Shown: positions 8,213 through 17,000 of the stretch, one piece after another
How the letters are laid out: each line of letters opens with the position of its first letter
Numbering within the stretch: position 1 is the stretch's first letter
NCBI RefSeq assembly: GCF_003386235.1
Contig: NZ_QRDZ01000005.1
Span: forward strand, 1-64,000
Direction: 5' to 3'
Source of the DNA: Cohnella phaseoli
GTDB lineage: Bacteria; Bacillota; Bacilli; Paenibacillales; Paenibacillaceae
DNA: 64,000 nt
The notes under the pieces: model-generated
The model's input: only the letters and a program-made list of their open reading frames with translations
Database searches by the model: none
Told to the model about the DNA's origin: nothing
Made by a program: the position numbers and the translations under genes

Positions 8213-9742
8213 TTATACCGAAGCGGCGCGCGACGCGTGACTGCGTTTCATCTCGAACATCGCCTGATCGGCCAGGTTGATCAGCGCCTGCCCGTCTTTG
8301 CCGTCTTCGGGAAAACGGGCGGCCCCGACGCTCAAGCCTGCCGGAAGCGCGCCGTATTTAGAAATATACTCGGCGAAACGCGTTTGGAGTTCCTTTATAA
8401 GCTCTTCAAGGCTCGGCTTGTCCGCCGTCCGGCGGACGAACAGGACGAATTCGTCGCCGCCCATTCGCGCGGCGAAGCCCGCGCCCCCGACAGTTTCCTG
8501 TAAGATATGCGCGGCTGCTCGCAGCGCCTCATCGCCGGCAAGATGGCCGAAAGTGTCGTTTATTAGTTTAAGCTGGTCCAGATCGACCAGCAGCAGAGCC
8601 AGGGACTCTTCGCACGCCGCCGCTTCCTGCAGCGCTTCGTCCAGCTTTTCATGAAAATACCGGCGGTTCGGCAGCCGCGTCAACGGATCGTGATAGGCGA
8701 GAAAACGGATTTCCTCCTCGGATTCCTTCTGCGCCGTGATGTCGCGAAAGACGAGCAGCGCATGCAATTCGTTATCCGCAAGGACGTAATCGACGCTGGC
8801 GAGCAGGACGATCCGTTTGTCGCGATGCCGGATTTCCGTCTCGTAGCGTTCGATCGTTCGCCCGGCCTGAATTTGCTGGGTGAGCGCCTTGTCCAGCAAG
8901 CCGTAGAACGCGGCGAAATCGAGCTGAAGGGAATCGAACAGCTGCAGGGCTCCCGGATTGGCGTGTTTGATGCCGCGATCGCGGCTTATCAATAGAATGA
9001 CGTCCGGATGCATGTTGAACAGCTTCTCGAAGCGTTTGTCGTACAGGTTGAGAAAGTCGTGCTTGCGCATCGTCTGACGCAAGAAATAGCACCAGACGAT
9101 GCCGCTGTACAAATACGGATAAGGCGGCAAGCGATCGCCGTAATTGATATAGCCGAACAGGACGTGCCAGACGATCGCGATGACGATGCCTGCGAACAAC
9201 TGATTGTAGATTTTTTGCTGCTCGGAGTGGCTCGATTTCGATTTCGCGACGGCAAGCACAAGCAAATACAGAACGTTGTTGGCGATGCTCACGGTCATGG
9301 CGATATAGTAACCGGAATTATAAACCGGCAGGTTCCACATTCCCGACGCTGTGAATTGCTGAGCGGAGATCCATTGCCCTTCGGTTGCAATGTTCGCAAT
9401 GACGAACGGTACAGGCAAATAGAAGATGTACGGATACAGCCAGCGAGGCATTCGCGTCTCCAAACGGGTCAGCTTAACCAGAAAATGCAGTCCGATACCG
9501 GGAATAAGGATGCCGGCGCTGCTGAGCCACATCGACGACAGCAGAGGGCTATGCTCGACCGGCACCTGGTTGCGGACGTATTCTTCCGCGAACATCAACA
9601 AATAGCAGACGGAAATCAGACTAAGCAGCACATGCTCAGTCCTTCTCTGGTTGCGAAGCCATACGTCGGCGGCCATATAGACGAAGAAGACGATTGGAAT
9701 ACCGTGTGTCCCCAGCAAAATAAGGGCTTCCTTCAAACTCAT
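8213..9742 (-). CDS. membrane diguanylate cyclase (7TM-PAS-GGDEF)
   Basis: A 509-residue membrane protein predicted to make cyclic di-GMP from two GTP. Residues 1-210 contain about seven hydrophobic helices of the kind found in 7TM histidine kinases. A PAS-like domain covers about 220-335, and a GGDEF domain about 340-505 (AYHDPLTRLPNRRYF, then RMGGDEFVLF with an intact active site). The residues before GGDEF read GGAGFAARM, so the RxxD inhibitory site is absent and product inhibition is probably weak. ATG 9740-9742 has GGTGA upstream. The gene is divergent from the sensor-kinase operon and shares a 141-bp intergenic region. A PilZ protein at 52703 is a possible c-di-GMP target. Confidence 0.9.
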   Translation of the reverse strand: MSLKEALILLGTHGIPIVFFVYMAADVWLRNQRRTEHVLLSLISVCYLLMFAEEYVRNQVPVEHSPLLSSMWLSSAGILIPGIGLHFLVKLTRLETRMPRWLYPYIFYLPVPFVIANIATEGQWISAQQFTASGMWNLPVYNSGYYIAMTVSIANNVLYLLVLAVAKSKSSHSEQQKIYNQLFAGIVIAIVWHVLFGYINYGDRLPPYPYLYSGIVWCYFLRQTMRKHDFLNLYDKRFEKLFNMHPDVILLISRDRGIKHANPGALQLFDSLQLDFAAFYGLLDKALTQQIQAGRTIERYETEIRHRDKRIVLLASVDYVLADNELHALLVFRDITAQKESEEEIRFLAYHDPLTRLPNRRYFHEKLDEALQEAAACEESLALLLVDLDQLKLINDTFGHLAGDEALRAAAHILQETVGGAGFAARMGGDEFVLFVRRTADKPSLEELIKELQTRFAEYISKYGALPAGLSVGAARFPEDGKDGQALINLADQAMFEMKRSHASRAASV

Positions 9743-9883
9743 TGGATCACCGTAATCTTTCTTTGCGCAGCTGCGTATTTGTTTTTATTTTACCCCATTG
9801 CTGTCGGATTGTGTTCGATTATAGCGTATAATCGGGTTCAACAAGTATTTTCGGGAATCTATGGAGAGCAAGCGGGTGAAAAG

Positions 9884-12800
9884 ATGTTCGAGTTGGCCGG
9901 ATACAGGGTGCTAGAAACGATAGAAAACGGCGGAGAGATAGTGCTCTGTCGCGTGGAGCGATTGTCGGACGGCCGACGTTTGCTGGCTAAGGCTCTGACC
10001 GGCTCCGCAGCGGATGCGGATGCTGCCGCGACCCTGTACCAAGAGTATGAGCGACTGCTCGGCTTGCAGGGGAGAGGGGGCGTCGAGCCGGAAGGCGTCG
10101 AGCTTCAAGGAACGCGATCCGCCCTGCTGCTGCCGGACAACGGAGAAACGACGCTGGCTCAGGCGATGCGAGCGCACCGCGACTCGATGAAGCTAGAGCA
10201 GCTGCTGGAGCGCGCCGTATCGATGGCGGACAGTCTTAGTCAACTGCATCGGGCCGGGTTGATGCTGCATGTGCTCACCCCTTCTTCGATCCTGCTTGGC
10301 GATTCGGAGGCCAGACTGCTTGACGTCCGGTATGCATCGTCGATCGACAGTGCCGCAGGGAGCTTCTGGGAGGGACGACGATCGGACTGGGGGCTGCCTT
10401 ATCTGGCCCCTGAGCAGACGGGGAGAACGGGACGCACCCCCGACGTTCGCTCTGATTTGTATTCGCTTGGCGTTATTTTGTACGAATGGTTTGCGGGGAC
10501 GTATCCGTATCCTGCGGACGATACGATTGATCTTGTCTACCGTCATCTGGCCGCGAACCCGGAGCCGGCATGGCGTCGAAACGCTTCGGTACCGAGAACG
10601 GTATCCGACATCGTTCAGAAGTGCATGGAGAAAATGCCCGAAGCTCGGTATGCCGACGCAGCCGGGATCCGCGCGGATTTGGAGGAGTGTCTGCTGCAGC
10701 TTCGCGTCACGGGTAAGGTGCAGCCGTTCCCGCTGGGCGAGCTCGATCGTCCGCAGCGACGGGCGTCGGAAGAGCGTTTGTCCGAAGCGGACAAGACAGC
10801 GCGGCATGAAGCGAAGGAACATGCCGTAGATTCTTGGGGCGTTTCTTACTCCTTTGTGCCGCGGCGAATCGGATTGAGACTGCTGGAGCGAAAAGTAAGA
10901 AGGAAGTTAAAGCGGCTTGGCGCAGAGGCGATAAGGAAGCTTCCAGCCGCCGCGGACCCTCAGCTTCGGGCTGACTTGGCTGCTCTCGCTAAGGCGATCG
11001 AAGTGGATTCGAATGCGGAATCGCAGAGCCGCGACTTCTCGACCCTGACGTTGGCGGAATTGACGCTGGAGCATGGGTGGACGCCGGAGTCTGTCGTTGG
11101 CTTAACGAACTACATGTCGCGCTATGAAGATCATCCGCATCAAGAGACATTCGCGGAGGAATGGAGCAAGCAAATGCAGCTCTTGGCCGACGAGGAGCCG
11201 GGACTGTTTGCGCAAGCCGCCGCATCGCTGGCGGCGTCTGAAGGAGGCTGGCGACGCTTCGGACTTCGGGAACGGATTGCGTTGACCGGCAAAGCTGTGC
11301 GCGCGGCGTTGCTTGCGCGAAGGACGGAACTCGCCAACCGCTGTCTGCTCATTCATTGCCGGCTGCTTCTGCAAGCGGGGCATCCGTTGCGGGACATCTA
11401 CACGCGTTTACTTCTTCATGCCGGCTATTTTCGCCAAGAAGGCTCGGAGAGACATTGGCGGCAGGCCGCCGAGATGGCTGGATTCATCTCGGAGCTGACC
11501 GGTTATCGCGCTTCGGAGGATCCTTATGTCGGCGCGAATGTAAAGCCGAATGCCGACGAGGGCTTCCGCGCAGCCGGAACGGATCGGGTTGGCGAACGGC
11601 TTGCCGCTTCGTATTCCTTAGTAACGGATTGCTTGCTGGGAAAATCCTCGTACCAGCTTGCCGCACCGGAGCAGTCGCTCCAATCGTCGCGTGCGCAAGG
11701 TTATCTTCTTCCTTTCGATATCGATTTCTATTCCATATTGCTGTGGAAGGAAACATGCGGCCAAGGAAACGGGCGAGAGCGGGCGGAAACGGCGCGCAGG
11801 ATGCATGCAAGCTTACGGAGGCTGGCTAAGCGGGCCGAATTGCGGCCGGAAACGGAGCAGCACAAATATTTGCTGGCCAGGGCGGAACTCGCCAGCCTTA
11901 AGCCGGACAGCCAGCGGCGGGCGGAGCTCTGGTACGAGCAAGCGATCGAGCTGGCGCGCCAAGCGGGGTACGGTCATGAGGCGGGAATTGGCGCGGAATG
12001 CTATGCCCGATACGGGCTTCGAACCGGCAGAAGCGCTTTGGCGAAGGTGTATTTGAACGAAGCCCGAGACCGGTTCCGAAGCTGGGGAGCGACGGCAAAG
12101 ACGAACGACATGGAAGCGAAGTACGGAGAATGGCTAAGCGGAAAGATGGCGGCAGGATTGGGACAAATCGATCCTCTGTCGGTCATTCTGTCGGCGCGAT
12201 CGTTGTCGAGCGAGATGGAGATGGAGCGGCTGCTGCAGGTGCTCGTGCACATTATGCTGCAGAACGCGGGAGCGGAATACGGCGCGCTGCTCATTAATCG
12301 GGAAGGTCGCTGGATCGTCGAGGCTCATGGCACGATCGATGCCCTGCGCATCGAACCGATTCCGCTGGAGGAAGCCGGGCAGTTGATTCCGGCTGCACTT
12401 GTCGCCTACTCGGCCAGCTCTATGGAAGAGATTGTCGTACAGGATGCGGCGGACAGCGAGTTGTTCGAGAGAAGCGGCCAAGCGGGGAGAACGGGAATCC
12501 GCTCCGCGCTATGCTTGCCCGTTCTGTATCAGAACAGGCTGATCGGGCTGCTCTATCTGGAAAACAATTTATCGACCGGCGTTTTTACCGAGAAGCGCCT
12601 TGAGGTGCTGCGGCTGTTGGCCTCGCAAGGCGCGGTCGCCCTGACGAACGCGAGCTTGTATTCCGGAATTCAGCATTTGAAAAATCATCTGGAGGAGCAG
12701 GTCGAGGAGCGAACGCGCAAGCTGGAGCTGTCGATGCTTGCCGTCGCGGAAGCGCAGGCGGAAATGAAGGTATACGCCGAAAGGAACCGGATCGCTCAAG

Positions 12801-13354
12801 AAATCCACGATATCGTAGGCCATACGCTGACCTCCACCGTCCTGCAGATCGAGGCGGGCAAACGTTTGATGAACCGCGATCTGGATCGTTCGCTAGAGCG
12901 TTTTAACGAAGCGCAGGGGCTTGTCAGGCACAGCCTGAACGAAATTCGCAATTCCGTTCACATGCTGAAGGAAGACAAGTACTACGATTTGGAGGAAGCA
13001 TTGCTGCGGTTGATCCGGGAAACGGAACGCAACGCCGGAGTGACGATCCGCGCTTCGATCGATCCCGTGCCAAGCGCGACCGCGCTTCACAAAAAAACGA
13101 TTTACCACGCGCTGCAGGAAGGCTTGACGAACGGTATCCGTCACGGCAAATGCGGCCAATTCCGCTTCCTGCTTCAAGATCGAGGCTCTTGGCTGGAATT
13201 TGAGCTGGAGGATGACGGAATGGGCGTGGAGCAATTGGAGAGAGGCTTCGGACTGAAGACAATGGACGAGCGCGTGCGCCAGCTGAAGGGCTCGCTTGCG
13301 ATCGAATCCGCGCCGGGACAAGGCTGCGTGCTGCGAATTCAAATGCCTTATTGA
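9884..13354 (+). CDS. giant sensor histidine kinase with N-terminal pseudokinase and GAF domain
   Basis: A 1156-residue cytoplasmic sensor kinase with no clear membrane segment. Residues 1-265 resemble a Ser/Thr protein kinase (YRVLETIENG, AKAL lysine, YLAPEQTGRTG, SDLYSLGVILYEW). The catalytic loop reads MLHVLTPSSIL without the HRD aspartate, and DFG is DVR, so it is probably a pseudokinase. A helical region (300-770), a GAF domain (about 780-930), a coiled coil, a HisKA_3 domain with His975 in AQEIHDIVGH, and an HATPase_c domain (GLTNGIRHG, GFGLKTM) follow. The AAA module of its paralogue at 14081 is missing. Start ATG 9884 has GGTGA upstream; the frame is open much further 5', but that part is antisense to the cyclase gene. 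The partner regulator starts 14 bp after the stop. Confidence 0.88.
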   Translation: MFELAGYRVLETIENGGEIVLCRVERLSDGRRLLAKALTGSAADADAAATLYQEYERLLGLQGRGGVEPEGVELQGTRSALLLPDNGETTLAQAMRAHRDSMKLEQLLERAVSMADSLSQLHRAGLMLHVLTPSSILLGDSEARLLDVRYASSIDSAAGSFWEGRRSDWGLPYLAPEQTGRTGRTPDVRSDLYSLGVILYEWFAGTYPYPADDTIDLVYRHLAANPEPAWRRNASVPRTVSDIVQKCMEKMPEARYADAAGIRADLEECLLQLRVTGKVQPFPLGELDRPQRRASEERLSEADKTARHEAKEHAVDSWGVSYSFVPRRIGLRLLERKVRRKLKRLGAEAIRKLPAAADPQLRADLAALAKAIEVDSNAESQSRDFSTLTLAELTLEHGWTPESVVGLTNYMSRYEDHPHQETFAEEWSKQMQLLADEEPGLFAQAAASLAASEGGWRRFGLRERIALTGKAVRAALLARRTELANRCLLIHCRLLLQAGHPLRDIYTRLLLHAGYFRQEGSERHWRQAAEMAGFISELTGYRASEDPYVGANVKPNADEGFRAAGTDRVGERLAASYSLVTDCLLGKSSYQLAAPEQSLQSSRAQGYLLPFDIDFYSILLWKETCGQGNGRERAETARRMHASLRRLAKRAELRPETEQHKYLLARAELASLKPDSQRRAELWYEQAIELARQAGYGHEAGIGAECYARYGLRTGRSALAKVYLNEARDRFRSWGATAKTNDMEAKYGEWLSGKMAAGLGQIDPLSVILSARSLSSEMEMERLLQVLVHIMLQNAGAEYGALLINREGRWIVEAHGTIDALRIEPIPLEEAGQLIPAALVAYSASSMEEIVVQDAADSELFERSGQAGRTGIRSALCLPVLYQNRLIGLLYLENNLSTGVFTEKRLEVLRLLASQGAVALTNASLYSGIQHLKNHLEEQVEERTRKLELSMLAVAEAQAEMKVYAERNRIAQEIHDIVGHTLTSTVLQIEAGKRLMNRDLDRSLERFNEAQGLVRHSLNEIRNSVHMLKEDKYYDLEEALLRLIRETERNAGVTIRASIDPVPSATALHKKTIYHALQEGLTNGIRHGKCGQFRFLLQDRGSWLEFELEDDGMGVEQLERGFGLKTMDERVRQLKGSLAIESAPGQGCVLRIQMPY

Positions 13355-13368
13355 ACGGGGGAGAGAAC

Positions 13369-14064
13369 ATGAGCAAAATCAGCATCGTTATTGCCGACGA
13401 TCAGATGTTGACGAGAGAAGGCCTGCAAACCATTCTCGATCTGGAGGAAAACATGGAGGTCGTCGGCGTCGCCATCAACGGAGAGGAAGCCTGCGAGCTG
13501 GCGGAACGGCTGCAGCCGACGCTTGTGCTGCTCGATATCCAAATGCCGGTGATGGACGGGCTGACCGCGCTGAAGAAAATTAAGGCGAGCTGTCCTCATA
13601 CGCGCATTCTCATTTTGACGACGTTCGTCGAAGCGGACTACATCGTAGAAGGGATTGCGGGAGGCGCCAGCGGTTATATGCTCAAAGATATGGACGCGGA
13701 CAAAATGATCGCCTCCATCCGGGATACGGTGGACGGCCAATTCGTGCTTCCCGCCTCCGTCGCGAACAAGCTGGCCGCCCGGATGAATCAGTTGGCCGAC
13801 GATTTCGGGCGGCAGAAGAGGGCCGGGGAGAAGCCGATCAAGTTGACCGAGAGAGAGGAAGAGATCGGCCGGTTGATGTTGAAGGGCTTGAACAATCGCG
13901 AGATTGCGGAGGCTCTGAGCATTGCCGAAGGAACGGTTCGCAATTATATTAGCGGGCTGTACGGCAAGCTGGAAGTGATGGATCGGGCTCATGCCGTCGC
14001 TAGGCTGCAAGGGCTGTTTCCTTCCCTTCGGGGATCGATCATCGTCCAGCGGGAGACAGATTAG
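13369..14064 (+). CDS. NarL/LuxR-family response regulator (partner of kinase at 9884)
   Basis: A 231-residue two-domain regulator. The receiver domain has the acidic pair DD (10-11), phospho-acceptor Asp56 in LVLLDIQMPVMDG, T-T in ILTTF and Lys in MLKDM. The C-terminal LuxR-type helix-turn-helix reads LTEREEEIGRLM ... NNREIAEALSIAEGTVRNY. ATG 13369 is 8 nt after GGGGGAG; a possible TTG at 13351 overlaps the kinase stop and lacks a site. It lies 14 bp after the kinase stop and 16 bp before the second kinase, so the four genes are one operon. It is very similar to the regulator at 19183. Confidence 0.95.
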   Translation: MSKISIVIADDQMLTREGLQTILDLEENMEVVGVAINGEEACELAERLQPTLVLLDIQMPVMDGLTALKKIKASCPHTRILILTTFVEADYIVEGIAGGASGYMLKDMDADKMIASIRDTVDGQFVLPASVANKLAARMNQLADDFGRQKRAGEKPIKLTEREEEIGRLMLKGLNNREIAEALSIAEGTVRNYISGLYGKLEVMDRAHAVARLQGLFPSLRGSIIVQRETD

Positions 14065-14080
14065 GCGAAAGGAACAAACT

Positions 14081-17000
14081 ATGAGGAATCGGACATTCGA
14101 CGTATCCGGGGAGCTTGAGCTGGAGGGTTATCAGACATTGGAGAAGCTTGGCCGTCACGAGGACATTTGCCTGTACCGGCTTCAAAGGTATGAGGACGGT
14201 CTGCTGACGATTGCGAAGACGACCCGCGATGCTTATCCGGATGAGAAGCAGACAGCGGCTTTTCGACATGAATACGGACTGCTTCTGAGGTTGGAGGGCA
14301 GAGGGGCGCTGGAAGTCTACGGCATGGAGTTCGTTGGGGAACGCCCGGTTTTGCTGCTTCAAGACATCGGGGGAGATACGCTTGATCAAGTCATCCGCTG
14401 CTGCGGAGAAACTGCCGATTTGCGCCGGCTTCTCGGAGTCGCAGTATCGGCTGCCAAAAGTCTGATGCTGATCCATCGAGAGAAGGTTGCGTTAAACGAA
14501 ATTTCTCCTTTTCATCTGATCGCGAATCCCGACACCGACGAAGTGAAATTCCTCGATGTGCGGATGTGGTCGGACTCGTCGGCGCGCAGCCCGCTGTCGC
14601 CGTTAACGGATCGTCCGGACGCGCTCCTGCCTTACCTCTCTCCGGAGGGGACCGGCAGAACCGGGGCAGCCTCCGACTATCGGGCCGACTTCTATTCGCT
14701 TGGCGTGACGCTCTACGAGTGGCTGTCGGGCAGCTTGCCCTTCAATCATCGGGACGCCGTGGACATCGTCTACCAACATCTCGCCGTAGCGCCGCCGGCT
14801 CTCTATCGCGTCAATCCGGATATTCCGAGGATGGTGTCCGATATTATCGGCAAGTGCATGGACAAAATTCCGCATTCGAGATATGAGAGCGCTTATGGAC
14901 TCAAAGCGGATTTAGAGAAATGCTTGACGTCGCTTCAGAGCTCGGGAGTGGTGGAACCCTTTTTGCTGAGTGCCCAAGATGTCCCGCAGAGGCCTAAAGT
15001 TCCAACGCAAATATACGGGAGAGAAGAAGAGAAGAACCGGCTTCTGGCAGCGCTGCGCCGCTGCGCATGCGGCTCGGCGGAGTGGGTCGGCATTAGCGGG
15101 GGAGGTGGGATCGGCAAAACCTCCTTCGTCTTGGAGACGCTACACGGATCTGCGGCTATTGAAGCGGCATTTGCGACGGGAAAGTTCGATCCGAACCGAG
15201 CGTCGGCTCCATACGATGTCTGGATGCAGGCGATCGACGATCTGATCGTTCGCCTGCTGACGGAGAGCAAGCTGGAGGTCGAGGTCTGGAGGCTGCGAAT
15301 TTTACAGGCGTTGGACGGTTACGGACAACTATTGATTGAACGGGTGCCCAAATTGGAGCTGCTGATCGGCTTGCAGCCTTCGGTGGCTGCGCTTCCGCCG
15401 CTTGAATCGCAGCGCCGGTTCTACTTGATTTTGAACCGCTTCTTTCAATTGTTCGCCCTTCCCGAACGGCCTTTGATTTTGTTTCTGGACGATCTGCAAT
15501 GGGCCGATGAAGCTTCGCTTCAGTATCTGGAATACTTGCTGGAAGATCGCGAGACGAGACATACGCTCGTCGTAGCAGCGTATCGGGACGACGAGCTGGA
15601 GACGCTTCAAGCAATTGGGCGGATGGAGGGACGGTTCGAGGGACTCGAACCGATGTTCACGCATATTCGGCTGCACGAGCTTACCGCTGCTGACGTGGAT
15701 CGGCTGCTCGGCGATGCGATGTTCGAACGCGAGGGAGATCGGGGAGAGCTCGTCTCCTTGCTGTTGCAGAAGACGGATGGGAATCCGCTGTTTCTTAAGC
15801 AATTTCTGCAGGATTTATTTGATGGCGGCCGCATAGTGTTTGACGAAATGGAAGAAAGCTGGACCTGGAGTGTACAGAGCATCGCCGAGACAAGCGTGGC
15901 CGACAACGCGGCAACCTATATTTCAGAGAAGCTGAACCATTTGCCGGAGTCGACCGCGCAGGCGCTGTGCTGCGCCGCTTTTCTCGGGAGTCCGTTCACG
16001 CTTGGAAGGCTGCTTCCGCTCACCCGACTGACGAAGAACGGACTGCTTGGCGTGCTGGATAACGCCGTTCGCGAAGGGCTGCTGCAATCGGTAAACCGGG
16101 AGCTTGGACAGTATGCGTTCGAGCACGACCGGGTCCGTCAGGCCGCATACGATATGGCAACCGAAGAGCTGCGGAACGAACTGCACCTGAGAATCGGCAA
16201 GGAATTGGCGGAGCGCACTCGTTCCGGCGAAGAAGCGGATGTGTTCGAGGCGGTCTACCATCTTAACCGGGCCGAGAATCGTTTGGCGAGTCTGCGGGAG
16301 AAGCGCGAGCTGGCCGAGCTGAATATGGCGGCGGCGATGAAGGCCAAAGCTTCCACGGCTTACGAAACTGCGCTTGGCTACATTCGCCGGGCAGTTGGCC
16401 TGCATGAAGATGTGGATTGGAATAAGGAGTACGAGCATGCTTTTCTCCTGTATCGGGAATGGGCGGAGCTGGAGTTTCTATGTCTTCATTATCAAGACGC
16501 GGAACAACTGTTCCAATTGTTAATCGCAAAGGCAAAGACTCACTTGGACAAGGCTCGCATCTACAATCTGATGATGCAGCTGGCTGCCAGTCAGGATAGT
16601 TATACAGAGGTGATCTCGTACGGACGCTCTGCGTTGGCGCTGCTTGGCGTCCGCCTGCCGGAGGCGCCGAGCACGCTGCGGCTTGTTCGTCAGTCGATAC
16701 GGTTGAGCCGAAAGCTTCGCAAGCATCGGATCGAGACGTTGACGGAGCTTCCCGAGATGAAGGACGAAGCCGGACACATCGCGATATCGGTTTTGACGAA
16801 CATAACCAATGGGCTGTTTTTCACGGATAAGAAATGCTGGCTGGCGGCCACGTTCGAGATCATCGAGCTGACGCTTGAGCGCGGGCAGACCCCGGAAGCT
16901 TCTATCGGTTTTATCGGCTACTCCATGTACCATTACTCTTTTAACCGGCTGGAAGAATGTTTCCGCTGGGGGATGCTGGCTTATGAATGGTCCAAACCGT

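Noticed and set aside
9008..9883. Long 5' extension of the kinase reading frame
   Set aside because: It is antisense to the diguanylate cyclase gene and its translation shows no domain. The kinase similarity and a ribosome binding site begin at ATG 9884.
11484..12098. Numerous antisense and out-of-frame ORFs inside the sensor-kinase genes
   Set aside because: They are shadows produced by GC-rich coding DNA. They lack ribosome binding sites and overlap conserved domains of the real genes.
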